From Candidatus Lucifugimonas marina (lineage in GTDB: Bacteria > Chloroflexota > Dehalococcoidia > Lucifugimonadales > Lucifugimonadaceae): a stretch of 64,000 bases of DNA. The notes below the pieces were generated by a model, which did not search any database, was not told the DNA's origin, and saw only the letters and a program-made list of their open reading frames with translations. Both the position numbers and the translations under genes were made by a program. Numbering within the stretch: position 1 is the stretch's first letter; each line of letters opens with the position of its first letter. Where the stretch lies: contig CP046147.1 in the NCBI GenBank assembly GCA_029593915.1, positions 1,550,001 through 1,614,000 of the forward strand, given 5' to 3'. This document shows positions 18,140 through 27,270 of the stretch, piece by piece.

Positions 18140-19033
18140 ATGATCAAAGTCAGTATTGCAAGTAGCGACAGCCGTGACGCAGGCGTTACGCGTTCGTTAG
18201 AACTAATCGACTCTGAAGTGGACATCCCTGACCGACCAGTGATGGTCAAGCCGAACTTCGTCACCACTTCAAACCAGCTTGCTGCAACCCATGTCGACTC
18301 TACTCGAGCGACATTGGAATACCTTGCAGGAAAAGGCGTGACTGAATTCGTGATCGCGGTTGGTCCCGCAATTGGCACTCCGGATTCCGGATTCGATAAC
18401 TACGGATATCGCGATCTTGCCAATGATTTCAACATTGAATTCATGGATTTGAACACAGATGATCGCATTCCAGTTCCAGCGTTCGATGACCACCTAAATC
18501 CGCAGACGTTGTACATGTCCAAACGACTTTCTGAATCGTACGTCGTTTCCGTTTGCCCAATGAAAACCCACAACAATGTCGTTGTGACTCTCGGTCTAAA
18601 AAACATTCTCGTGGGCACACTTTCTGGTGTTGAGGAGAAGCGAAAGATTCACAAGGGTAGTAAGGCGATCAACCTAACTTTGGCAAAAATGGCTCAACAC
18701 GTTGTACCCGATCTCACAGTTATCGACGGTGTTGTCGGCATGCAAGGCAATGGACCCATCGACGGGTTTGAAATGCCATCCAATGTGGTTGTGGCGTCAC
18801 ATCACGGCATAGCTGCCGATGTCGTTGGTCTCCAGGTAATGGGCTACAGCCTTGATCAGGTTGGATACCTTCGATACGCGATGGAGCTTCGGAACCTCGG
18901 AGTAGATGACATTCAAGTCGTCGGGGAAACAATCGACGACGCAAAAGTCTCATACGCTGACCACAAGGACATCGAAGAGCAGCTGACATGGCCGCTCCAG
19001 GACGACTGGCACGGTGTGTTCGACCGCGACTAA
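18140..19033 (+). CDS. DUF362-domain protein
   Basis: 297 residues with the DUF362 pattern: MVKPNFVTTSNQLAATHVDS, a middle SVCPMKTHNNVVVTLGLKN, HKGSKAINLTLAKMA and VIDGVVGMQGNGP. No ferredoxin domain is attached, unlike many longer members. GAGGG stands 6 nt before the ATG. The family is widespread in anaerobes and Chloroflexota but its reaction is not established. It lies in a divergent pair with the aldo/keto reductase and converges on the histidine kinase. Confidence 0.85.
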   Translation: MIKVSIASSDSRDAGVTRSLELIDSEVDIPDRPVMVKPNFVTTSNQLAATHVDSTRATLEYLAGKGVTEFVIAVGPAIGTPDSGFDNYGYRDLANDFNIEFMDLNTDDRIPVPAFDDHLNPQTLYMSKRLSESYVVSVCPMKTHNNVVVTLGLKNILVGTLSGVEEKRKIHKGSKAINLTLAKMAQHVVPDLTVIDGVVGMQGNGPIDGFEMPSNVVVASHHGIAADVVGLQVMGYSLDQVGYLRYAMELRNLGVDDIQVVGETIDDAKVSYADHKDIEEQLTWPLQDDWHGVFDRD

Positions 19034-19059
19034 GGAGCCTGAGTAAGGTTCAAACCTAC

Positions 19060-20583
19060 TTAGGCAGCGTCGGCAGAATCGCTGACGGGCTTCGACAAAG
19101 GCAATTCAACTCTTACCGTTGTCCCGCTACCTCTGGTTGAATTGACGGTCAATTCTCCGCCATGTAATTCAACGATCTGTTTACAGATCACGAGACCCAA
19201 TCCATTCCCTGAGACCTGGCGGGTTTCACTGTTTTCCGACCGGAAAAACGGTGTGAACAGTTGCAGTTGATCTTCAGGTGAAATACCGATTCCGTCATCG
19301 CTGATCTCAATTCCAAAGATTGAATCGTTCAGATAGGTCTTCACTTCTACATTCGAGCCCTCAGGCGAGTATTTCGAGGCGTTCGCTAACAGATTCGTCA
19401 TCACCTGGTTCAATCTAATGCGATCGCCCTCAAGAGATATAAATTCAGGCGAAGTGTTGTAAGTAACGGTTTGGAATTTCGCATCGAATATTGGATTCAT
19501 AGATTCCAGCGAACTGCCGATAACATCTCGCACGTCGACTTTTTCTATCTCAAGTTCAAGATCGTCTGCTTCAACACGTGACAAATCAAGTAAATCCTTT
19601 ACCAGTGCTCGCATTTGAGTCTCGCCGCGGCTAATCGCGGCCACCATGCTCAACTGTCGATCAGAGAGGTTTTCTTCTTTGTTCTTCATGAGCATTCCGG
19701 CAAAAGCGGAAATACTTGTCAACGGATTTCCAAGTTCATGCGTAACCACCGAAAGCAGCCGCAGACGAGATTCGTCAGCCAGCTTCAAATCAGCGTTTCG
19801 TTGGTCGAGTTCAGAAACCAACAAATGTTCATGAACAAGAAGCCGTTGTAATTTGGTTCGTGAATCGTTTTGAGCCTTGTGTCCTCGCATAACTACAACC
19901 ATCAAACTTGCGAACACGACAGTCATGACTCCAATGACCATCCAAAACCTAAACTGGGCGCCAGCAGAAGTGGCAGCATCGATTGCAGCAGAAACATCCC
20001 GAAACATAACTATCGTTGTTTCGTGCGTATCTTCACTAGGAATGCGTCCAGCGGTGAAAACTGGCACACGGGTGATAACTGCTTCAATCAGCGCTGTGTG
20101 TCCATCCAGACCGCTGACAGCGGCAGCACCAACATACTCACCGTTAGCCTCGTTAGGCCCTTCGGCGTAAAGAGAGTCGTCGCCGATATAGAACGGGTCG
20201 GTCGAGTAAACAATTTCGCCGGCACTATCCAGGATGTCGACACGGGCAACTTGCTGGCCAGCGAGGGCATCGAGAACTATTCTGTCGATCACCGACAGAT
20301 CGCTAGGCAGGCCACGCAGCATTCCGCCGGTCGGATCTGATATCAGTCCAAGCTCGTCGACGATTCGAGATGTCGAGACTTTTGCAGGACCAAGAGCCTC
20401 GGCTTCAAGACGCGAGATAACGCTCTCTCGCTCGACACGGCTTGAAACAAAGTTCACTGCCACTAGAGCACCGAGAACGATCAATATGCTAGCGAGTGCG
20501 TACTGCTTGACCGGGGACCCTGTAATTAACGAATCTTCGTTGGGAAGATCCGAGTGGGATGGACCGTGGTCAACAGAACTCAT
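19060..20583 (-). CDS. Membrane-bound sensor histidine kinase (orphan)
   Basis: About 507 residues from the ATG at 20583; a GTG at 20598 would add five. One transmembrane helix near residue 30-47 and another near 212-232 enclose an extracytoplasmic sensor of ~160 residues. Then comes a coiled linker, H-box SVVTHELGNPLTS, N-box NLLANASKYS, G1 DDGIGI, F-box FTPFFR and G2 GNGLGL, a complete HisKA-HATPase kinase. No response regulator is adjacent, so its partner is elsewhere. The signal is unknown. Confidence 0.92.
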   Translation of the reverse strand: MSSVDHGPSHSDLPNEDSLITGSPVKQYALASILIVLGALVAVNFVSSRVERESVISRLEAEALGPAKVSTSRIVDELGLISDPTGGMLRGLPSDLSVIDRIVLDALAGQQVARVDILDSAGEIVYSTDPFYIGDDSLYAEGPNEANGEYVGAAAVSGLDGHTALIEAVITRVPVFTAGRIPSEDTHETTIVMFRDVSAAIDAATSAGAQFRFWMVIGVMTVVFASLMVVVMRGHKAQNDSRTKLQRLLVHEHLLVSELDQRNADLKLADESRLRLLSVVTHELGNPLTSISAFAGMLMKNKEENLSDRQLSMVAAISRGETQMRALVKDLLDLSRVEADDLELEIEKVDVRDVIGSSLESMNPIFDAKFQTVTYNTSPEFISLEGDRIRLNQVMTNLLANASKYSPEGSNVEVKTYLNDSIFGIEISDDGIGISPEDQLQLFTPFFRSENSETRQVSGNGLGLVICKQIVELHGGELTVNSTRGSGTTVRVELPLSKPVSDSADAA

Positions 20584-20740
20584 ATTTTCCAGTTCCACTC
20601 TTCAACAATACGTTCGAAAAGCTTGATCAGACTCGCGAGTAGATACGAAAGCACTCTGCGTGCTTCATCGCAGTAAGATGCGAAACGATTGGCTCACGAT
20701 GCCGATGTAAATTGGGTTCTGGAAACAGACGGGGGAAGTT

Positions 20741-20838
20741 TGGCGGGAGTGCAAGGGAGTCGAACCCTCCGCGCACGCCGAAGGACGCACGCCAGCGGAG
20801 TTGAAGTCCGTGAGGCCCACCGGGACCCATCCACTCCC
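20741..20838 (-). tRNA. selC: Selenocysteine tRNA, tRNA-Sec(UCA)
   Basis: The minus strand folds as a bacterial tRNA-Sec. Acceptor GGGAGUG pairs with CACUCCC, the eighth position being G-G. A 6-bp D stem (GGGUCC/GGGCCU) closes a CGGU loop. The anticodon arm CGGA-CUUCAAC-UCCG places UCA at 20802-20804. A long variable arm has a 7-bp stem GCGUGCG/CGUGCGC, the T arm contains GGUUCGACUCC, and the discriminator G is followed by an encoded CCA. The long D stem and long variable arm separate it from an ordinary tRNA or a suppressor tRNA. It implies SelA, SelB and SelD elsewhere in the genome. Confidence 0.95.
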
Positions 20839-20905
20839 CCACTGATTCATGCCCGTTGGGGAACGAGCGATGCAAGATTACAGGGCATTCGCCCGTACTA
20901 CGAGC

Positions 20906-20948
20906 AAAAAAAGACCCCGTCAGCTTTATTCCGACGGGGTCTTTTTCG
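20906..20948 (-). terminator. Intrinsic terminator between trxA and selC
   Basis: Arms at 20908-20921 and 20933-20946 form a 14-bp stem (core GACCCCGTC / GACGGGGTC) with A-run and T-run flanks around an 11-nt loop. It would end the trxA transcript, so selC needs its own promoter in the ~65 bp before 20838. The rest of the gap 20599-20962 holds only selC. Confidence 0.85.
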
Positions 20949-20962
20949 TTTCTAACGAATTC

Positions 20963-21292
20963 TTAGACAGTCATTGCGTCTTCGAGTCGTGCCTGTAGCA
21001 CGCTCTTCGGGACAGCTCCAACTACCTGACCAACCGGTGCTCCGCCCTTGAAGATCAACAAAGTCGGGATACTGCGCACACCGTACTTAGCTGATGTCTG
21101 AGGGTTGAAGTCGACGTTCAGCTTTACAAACTTAGCCTTACCGTCGTATTCGCCGGCCAATTCTTCGACTACCGGGGCGATCATTTTGCAGGGACCACAC
21201 CATTCCGCCCAAAAATCGACAAGTACTGGAATATCTGAGTCGATAACTTCGGCACCGAACTCGGCGTCGTTTACATCCTGCGGTTTTGCCAT
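20963..21292 (-). CDS. trxA: Thioredoxin
   Basis: 109 residues, the standard length. Active site WCGPCKM and cis-proline loop RSIPTLL are intact, with VDFWAEWCG before the redox pair. A general disulfide reductase of the cytoplasm. The ATG has AAAGGGGCG 8 nt upstream, a strong ribosome site. A terminator follows the gene, so it is probably monocistronic. Confidence 0.97.
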   Translation of the reverse strand: MAKPQDVNDAEFGAEVIDSDIPVLVDFWAEWCGPCKMIAPVVEELAGEYDGKAKFVKLNVDFNPQTSAKYGVRSIPTLLIFKGGAPVGQVVGAVPKSVLQARLEDAMTV

Positions 21293-21441
21293 TTATATTC
21301 GCCCCTTTAGCAATTATTCACTGTAATCGGCCAATCATAACCGATTGAGAAAGCTATTTTCGGAACAGCCTTCGAGAGATTAGATTCAGATTGCTGCAAA
21401 AGGATGCAACGAATCTGCATTATGTACACTAATCAGCGGCT

Positions 21442-24123
21442 TTAGTCGGCCGCGGCGCCTGCTTCTTGCTCAACAGGTGCTGATTCTAGTGTAACTGTTG
21501 AATACCCCAAACCTGGCATCTGAGGCGTCCAATCTGCTACGTCTAGTTCATGCATCTTTGTCGCTAGTTCGCCAAACAGGGTCGTAGCCCCGACTAGACC
21601 AACCTGCGGTGAATCGAACACTGCCTTACCGCGTGCCAGTATGTGGCCATCGTCGGTCTTGACCTGAATCACGTCACCTTCGTTCAATCCAGCCGATTTT
21701 GCGTCATCAGGGTGAACCTGAACGAACTGTTCACGGTCGACATAGTTCATATCTGCAGGCTTTCGAACAACTACATCGCGTTCGGGTTGGCTAAGCACTC
21801 GCCCTGGGGCAAATGTCAGCGATCCGCTTTCGGCAGAGTTCGCCAGTTCATCGTAGTTGAGGGCGACGACTGTAACTTTAGATGCTTCGTCCGAGAAAAG
21901 GATGGAAGAATCTACCGGCCACTGAATTCCGCCCGACTGAAGTCGTTCGTAGTTCAATCCGCTGTAGTTAGATACTTCCTGAGCGATCTCAGTGAACACA
22001 TCTGATGCAGTTGCGTAGTCGAATCCAGTGCCGCCCATAGCGTTTGCTATCGCTGCGACGGTTTCCCAGCCTGTTTTCTCTTCGTGCTTAGGCTCTGCAG
22101 TAATTCGAAGAAGCTGAACTCTTCGTTCCACATTAGTTAACGATGAGTTCTGCTCGGCGTACGTAGCTGCCGGCAACACGACGTTTGCGTGATGAGTGAT
22201 CTCGGAATCCAGTGCTGCAGATACTACGAGGAAATCTAGATTCTCCAGAGCGGCAGGTAGCGAGCTTAGTGTTGGAGAGTACCCAGACACTCCATCAGCC
22301 ATTACCAGTGCTGCTTTGACGTCACCAGACGTCATTCCAGACATCATCTCCGCTATGTCTCGTCCGTTCTCTCCCGGAGTAGCCCCCATGTCTCGGGCAC
22401 CCAGCGTGTTAGCACCCCGGTATAACGGGAAGATTCCGCCCGATGCCTTACCGAGGTTGCCAGTAATAGCAGCGAGATCGATCGATGCGTCGACAACTAA
22501 TTCAGCGGCTTTATCAGTAAGACCATCGTCACCGAGCAAAATTGCTCCTGCGTCACTTTCAGCAAATATTCTGGCTGCACGACGGATCTGTGCGTCTTCG
22601 ATACCGGTGTCTCGGGAAACCTTCGCCAGATCAAATGTCCACAACGACTGTTTCAGTTCTTCAGCCTGATCGAGGCGTGAACCAACAAATTCTTTGTCTT
22701 CGAGAGCTTCGTCGAGAATCACCCGGCTAATACCGGCTATCAGGAGTGCTTCAGATCCCGGCTTAGGTCGAAGCCATTCCGTTGCGTATCGAGTCAACTC
22801 AGTTTCTCGTGAGTCGATCACTACTAGCTTGGCACCCTCTCGAACGGCCTTCTTGGCAGGAACAGCAAGAACGTTCTGTTCTTCGGTTGGGTTACCAGCA
22901 ACAACCAAAAGGCTCTTAGAGTTCTCAAGGTCCCAGATCGGGTTCGTTGCCGCACCAGCGCCCAATCGAGCTTCTAAGCGAGAAAGCAGAGCGTTGTCGG
23001 CATTCAGAGCAGAGTCGATATTTGCAGTCTTCAGAACTGATTTTGCAAATTTTGCAGCGACGTACTGATCTTCATTCGAACCTCGAGGTGAAGTAATAAC
23101 CGCCAGTTCTTCAGATGAACGGCCGCCAAGACCAGACTTGATCTTCTCAAGCGCTTCGTCCCAAGTGGCCTTACGCAGTATTCCGCCTTCACGAACATAA
23201 GGACGCTTCAAGCGTGAACTATCGTTCGTGTACTCATATCCGAACTTACCTGTCATGCAGGCTTGTCCATTGTTGGCGGCTCCAGCGAGATCGGCTTTGA
23301 ACCGAACAACTTTGCCGAACTTGTTCACTTCAGCGATCATCTGGCAGCCGACAGGACAGTTCGTGCAAACAGTTGCTACTTCACTGACAGCCTTCTCCCA
23401 TTTGTAGTTCCGCTCGGTGAGAGAACCAGTTGGGCAAACATCTACACACGCTCCACAGAATTCACATCCTGATTCAAGCAGCGATGTGCCATGAGAAGTT
23501 CCGACCAGAGCGACGCCTGATCGTGAAGTGAGTGTCAGAGCAGTATCGAATCGGACTTCGTCACATACTCGAACACAGCGTGAACAGACAATGCAGAGGT
23601 TGTAGTCGCGGTCGTAGAACGGATCATCCGAGTGAATCGGCAGATCGCGCCGGTGATAATTCAAAGGTGTGCGAAGGTCGAGTTCAACCGCTCGTACAGT
23701 GTCCTTAAGTTCACATCGCTCGTTCTTAGGGCAAATAGTGCAACGGTCTGTAACCGTTACGTGACGCTGACAAATGTCCTGTGGACCACAAAGCTCGATG
23801 CGGTGACAGGTGAGACATCCATGCGGGTGCTCACTCATCAGGAGTTCAACAACGTTACGTCGGAGGCCTTCGACTTCTTCACTGTTCGTGGTGACTTCAG
23901 CTTCTGGCATCGGTGGAGTGGTGCAAGAAGCGACCATCATCTTCCGACCGTTCGCTTCGACTTCAACCATGCAAGCCCGGCAGGAGCCTTGCGGCTTCAT
24001 CTTCGGGTAGTAGCAAAGGTAAGGAATGTAAATATCCTGATCCATTGCCGCCTGCAGAATCGTCTGGCCAGGTTTTGCGACTACGTCGCGGCCATCGATC
24101 TTGAAGGTTGTTCCATCCGCCAT
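21442..24123 (-). CDS. NuoG/FdhA-like iron-sulfur molybdopterin-fold subunit
   Basis: 893 residues. In order: a 2Fe-2S ferredoxin domain (YLCYYPKM, GSCRACMVEV), His/Cys 4Fe-4S motif HPHGCLTCHRIELC, two ferredoxin-type clusters (CIVCSRCVRVC and CEFCGACVDVCP), the 4Fe-4S of the molybdopterin domain (VCTNCPVGCQM), the large alpha/beta domain, and a C-terminal FAPGRVLSQP/VQVHPDDAKSAGL cap domain. The stretch after SPRGSNEDQY, where formate dehydrogenases carry catalytic Sec or Cys, has neither, so formate oxidation at Mo is unlikely. Last gene of a nuoE-F-G-like operon, so it probably passes electrons from the NADH-active NuoF-like subunit. Confidence 0.85.
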   Translation of the reverse strand: MADGTTFKIDGRDVVAKPGQTILQAAMDQDIYIPYLCYYPKMKPQGSCRACMVEVEANGRKMMVASCTTPPMPEAEVTTNSEEVEGLRRNVVELLMSEHPHGCLTCHRIELCGPQDICQRHVTVTDRCTICPKNERCELKDTVRAVELDLRTPLNYHRRDLPIHSDDPFYDRDYNLCIVCSRCVRVCDEVRFDTALTLTSRSGVALVGTSHGTSLLESGCEFCGACVDVCPTGSLTERNYKWEKAVSEVATVCTNCPVGCQMIAEVNKFGKVVRFKADLAGAANNGQACMTGKFGYEYTNDSSRLKRPYVREGGILRKATWDEALEKIKSGLGGRSSEELAVITSPRGSNEDQYVAAKFAKSVLKTANIDSALNADNALLSRLEARLGAGAATNPIWDLENSKSLLVVAGNPTEEQNVLAVPAKKAVREGAKLVVIDSRETELTRYATEWLRPKPGSEALLIAGISRVILDEALEDKEFVGSRLDQAEELKQSLWTFDLAKVSRDTGIEDAQIRRAARIFAESDAGAILLGDDGLTDKAAELVVDASIDLAAITGNLGKASGGIFPLYRGANTLGARDMGATPGENGRDIAEMMSGMTSGDVKAALVMADGVSGYSPTLSSLPAALENLDFLVVSAALDSEITHHANVVLPAATYAEQNSSLTNVERRVQLLRITAEPKHEEKTGWETVAAIANAMGGTGFDYATASDVFTEIAQEVSNYSGLNYERLQSGGIQWPVDSSILFSDEASKVTVVALNYDELANSAESGSLTFAPGRVLSQPERDVVVRKPADMNYVDREQFVQVHPDDAKSAGLNEGDVIQVKTDDGHILARGKAVFDSPQVGLVGATTLFGELATKMHELDVADWTPQMPGLGYSTVTLESAPVEQEAGAAAD

Positions 24124-24171
24124 GCAGAAATCTCCGAACGTTTGGGCTTCTCTTGGAGCCCCAATAAGAAA

Positions 24172-25893
24172 CTAAGGACGAGTACGTGTAGGAAGAATCA
24201 TCGTGCCATCGCCGAATACGCCACCGGGCGCAATCTCTCCGGCAAGACATGATTTGATCTCATCTCCAAAGTACTTCAGAGCAGATGCGATCGGGTTGAA
24301 TCCAAGCTGACCGTGTCCGCAAAGCGAACCAGCCTTCATGCTTGTGCCAACACGCTCAAGCAGAGCGAGATCGGCCGATTTGGCTTTGTTCTGGCACATA
24401 CGGTCCAGAATTTCGAGCATATGAGTGTTACCAAGTCGACAAGGGAAGCACTTTCCGCAAGATTCGAATTGGTTGAAAGCAACAAGTGAGCGGAGAAGAT
24501 CGACGACGTTCACCGTTTCGTTACCAACGATGATTCCTCCAGAGCCAATTGAGGCGCCGGCAGCCGACATAGCGTCGAAATCGATCATAGTGTCGAAGGC
24601 ATCTTCACCAAGCAGACCGTTAAGTGGGCCACCTGCTTGAAGAACTTTAATGCGTTCTCCAACCGAAACTCCCCCGCCGACCTTTTCAAGTACTTCACGG
24701 ATGGTCATTCCCATCGGAACTTCGTACATGCCTGGATACGTGATGTGCCCCGAAAGACAGACGATTGCTGTCCCGGACGTGGTCTCAGTGCCAATGCTCT
24801 TGAACCAGTCAGATCCATTACGAACGATTTCAGGAACGTACGACAGAGTTTTTACGTTGTTGATATTTGTTGGCTTCTGCCAGAGACCAGCCGCAGCTGG
24901 GAACGGAGGCTTGAATCGAGGAGTTGACCGCTTGCCTTCGATTGCCTCCATAAGAGCGGTTTCTTCTCCAGCGACATAGGAGTCACCAGTTAGGGAAACT
25001 TCCATGTCGAACGAGAAGTCAGTTCCAAGAATATTTTTACCAAGCAATCCAGCTTCATACGCTGCGGCAATTGCTTTTCGTGCCGATTCGATTGGAAGTT
25101 CGTGGCCTGTGCGGATGAACACGTACCCATGGGTCGATCGAGTCGCGTATCCGTTGATGATCAGACCTTCAACAAGTGTGTGAGGATCGTTCTCGATAAT
25201 CCCCTTGTCGTTGAACGCTCCGGGGTCGCCTTCTTCACAGTTACAAAGAACATATTTCACTGGAGCTTTCGATGGTGCTAAGAAACTCCATTTCACACCG
25301 GCCGGGAATGCAGCTCCACCGCGACCACGTAGTCCAGCGGCTTTAACCTCATCGACAATCTCTTCAGGAGTCATCTCTGTCAGCGCACGGTTCAAGGCTG
25401 TGTAGCCGCCGTTTGCTACGTACTGGAGAAGATCGTGCGGGTCGGTATCACCAAAGTTGCGAGTAGCGATTCGCTTCTGCAAAGCAACCATCGGCATGCT
25501 GTCCAGTTCCGGCAGGTTGCCGACTCCCGAACCATCGCCACCTGAATAGGCATATGCACGGTCAGTAAGAGGCTTCCCTTCTTTCAAGTGCTGCTCGACT
25601 ATCTCTTTGGCTTCATCGGCGTTCACGTTTCCGTAATAAACTCGTGCGCCGTTGGGCATAAGAATGTCGACCTGAGGTTCGAGGTACATCAACCCCATAG
25701 CGCTAACCATCGAAACGTTAGCGTTCACACCGGTCGATTCGACTGAGCTTTTGAATGCTTCGAATACTGCGTCAGCACCGGCTGCTTGTCCGGAAGTACC
25801 GCCGCCAACGCGAATCCAAGCGCTTTCGCCTTCGGTCAACTCGCTCCAGCGTTTAGCTGCGCGTGCTTGAAGATCTTCGAACGGCGTTGACAT
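24172..25893 (-). CDS. NuoF-like NADH-binding subunit
   Basis: 573 residues. The core carries the FMN/NADH motif GLRGRGGAAFPAG, CNCEEGDPGAFND, GEETALMEAIEGKRSTPR and the C-terminal N3-type cluster ESCGKCFPCRLG with a later SLCG. It has an extra N-terminal thioredoxin-like domain (about 20-110) as in HydB/HndC and diaphorase subunits, but the four cluster cysteines of that domain are replaced (GTSGQAAGA, SAMGLMYLEP), so it cannot hold a 2Fe-2S centre. It is 44 bp downstream of the NuoE-like gene. Confidence 0.9.
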   Translation of the reverse strand: MSTPFEDLQARAAKRWSELTEGESAWIRVGGGTSGQAAGADAVFEAFKSSVESTGVNANVSMVSAMGLMYLEPQVDILMPNGARVYYGNVNADEAKEIVEQHLKEGKPLTDRAYAYSGGDGSGVGNLPELDSMPMVALQKRIATRNFGDTDPHDLLQYVANGGYTALNRALTEMTPEEIVDEVKAAGLRGRGGAAFPAGVKWSFLAPSKAPVKYVLCNCEEGDPGAFNDKGIIENDPHTLVEGLIINGYATRSTHGYVFIRTGHELPIESARKAIAAAYEAGLLGKNILGTDFSFDMEVSLTGDSYVAGEETALMEAIEGKRSTPRFKPPFPAAAGLWQKPTNINNVKTLSYVPEIVRNGSDWFKSIGTETTSGTAIVCLSGHITYPGMYEVPMGMTIREVLEKVGGGVSVGERIKVLQAGGPLNGLLGEDAFDTMIDFDAMSAAGASIGSGGIIVGNETVNVVDLLRSLVAFNQFESCGKCFPCRLGNTHMLEILDRMCQNKAKSADLALLERVGTSMKAGSLCGHGQLGFNPIASALKYFGDEIKSCLAGEIAPGGVFGDGTMILPTRTRP

Positions 25894-25937
25894 CTGGTAT
25901 CTGGTCCTCTGGTGTTCCTGATCGATTATCGAATCGA

Positions 25938-26432
25938 CTAGCTGCTCTGGCCTCGAAGTTCACGTGCGATCTTCGCAGCCGACTCCGGAGTCTGTTTACC
26001 AATTAGGTGGTGATTGATCGCAATTACCGGTCCCTGCGCACATGCACCAAGACAGGTGTTGTACTTCAGGGTTACTTTGCCATCAGGGCTCTCGCCCTCT
26101 TCCTTGATCTCAAGTGCGGCATGCACCGAATCAAGTACTTGCTGTGCTCCAACGAGATGGCACGAAGGTCCCCAACATACGTCGAGTGTCTTGTCGCCAG
26201 GTTCAGTGAACCGGAAGTTCGTGTAGAACGATGCAACGCTCCACACTTCGTTGATGGTGGAACCACAGAACGTAGCCGTTTCTTTAATGGCTTCGTCTGG
26301 AAGGTAATGAATAGAGTCCTGCACCGCTATAAGCGATGAAAGGACGGTGATCGTAGGCTGTGCCTGAGCATTGAGCACTTGCCGGATCTGTTCGCGTAAT
26401 TTCGAGCTCTGCTCTGTCTCAGCAGTAGTCAA
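25938..26432 (-). CDS. NuoE-like 2Fe-2S subunit
   Basis: 164 residues, TTG start, thioredoxin-like ferredoxin of the NuoE/HndA type. Ligands are the cysteines of DVCWGPSCH and NTCLGACAQGP. The N-terminal helical part, with HYLPDEAIKETA and NEVWSVASFYTNF, is typical. First gene of the E-F-G-like operon; with no membrane-arm subunits in the window this looks like a soluble NADH:acceptor module such as the diaphorase part of formate dehydrogenase or hydrogenase complexes. Confidence 0.92.
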   Translation of the reverse strand: MTTAETEQSSKLREQIRQVLNAQAQPTITVLSSLIAVQDSIHYLPDEAIKETATFCGSTINEVWSVASFYTNFRFTEPGDKTLDVCWGPSCHLVGAQQVLDSVHAALEIKEEGESPDGKVTLKYNTCLGACAQGPVIAINHHLIGKQTPESAAKIARELRGQSS

Positions 26433-26536
26433 CTTAACCTCAACGAAAAAGTGGAATATTCGACTTAGAGAATCGAATCACAATCCTAGCAGAGCCCAAT
26501 TGGCCAGACAACGAAAAAGTTGTGAATATTCCAAAC

Positions 26537-27187
26537 TTAGAATAGGCGGTACTTTTTATACGCTTCTTGCGGGTCCATTCCGTTCAGAATCATCGTACGT
26601 AGTTCGCTCTCAGTCGACATGATTTCCTCGGTCTTGTTGAGAACACTCTCAATCATCGACTGGGGAATCACAACAACTCCGTCGATATCGGCAAGAATCC
26701 AGTCCCCTGTCGTTATTTCTACTTCGCCAATTGTTATGGGTTCACCCATCGATTCAACTGCCCACTTACCCACTACATCTTTGGGCGTGAAGTAGCGGAA
26801 GAACACCGGCCAACCAAGCTTCCTTATGAAGTCAGAATCGCGGTTGCCACCGTCGACCACGTATCCGAGCACTCCACGGTGATTCAGGGTCTCGGCGGAA
26901 AGCTCGCCCATATGAGCGATGGTTGAATCGTTAGGTTGGCAAACCAGAACTGAACCGCCAGGGGCTTTACTGAGCAACCCTGTCCAACTCATTAGCGATT
27001 CATCGTCAGAAATTGTGTTGTCTATTCTTCCGCTGCAGGTCCAAACGGGTCCTGCCAAAGTTTGAGTGTCGTCGAGCGGTCGAATTTCATTCGGCAACGC
27101 GCAGTTTGGGTGCCCCATCTCTCGCATAACGTCATAAACGGCGCCTGTGTAGCAATCGGAAAGTCGTTCTGTAATGCTCTTCGACAA
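26537..27187 (-). CDS. RraA-family protein (aldolase/demethylmenaquinone-MTase-like fold)
   Basis: 216 residues, TTG start. Shows the RraA/HMG-aldolase pattern: SCYTGAVYDVM-like start (SDCYTGAVYDVM), GVLGYVVDGGNRD, GWPVFFRYFTPKDVVG, and GDWILADIDGVVVIPQ. In this superfamily the GG-x20-R/D signature marks pyruvate-type class II aldolases as well as the RNase E regulator RraA. Divergent from an enolase-superfamily gene, so a role in sugar-acid or keto-acid breakdown is more likely than RNase regulation. Confidence 0.85.
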   Translation of the reverse strand: MSKSITERLSDCYTGAVYDVMREMGHPNCALPNEIRPLDDTQTLAGPVWTCSGRIDNTISDDESLMSWTGLLSKAPGGSVLVCQPNDSTIAHMGELSAETLNHRGVLGYVVDGGNRDSDFIRKLGWPVFFRYFTPKDVVGKWAVESMGEPITIGEVEITTGDWILADIDGVVVIPQSMIESVLNKTEEIMSTESELRTMILNGMDPQEAYKKYRLF

Positions 27188-27270
27188 CTAAGTTTCCCCT
27201 CAATTATTTGTTGTGCGGCTTAGAATACGGCGAATTCTGCGAATTAGTCATCATCCAACGGAGTGCCAGC

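Noticed and set aside
21442..24123. A selenocysteine-containing formate dehydrogenase as the client of selC
   Set aside because: The gene has no in-frame TGA and no Cys at the metal-ligand position.
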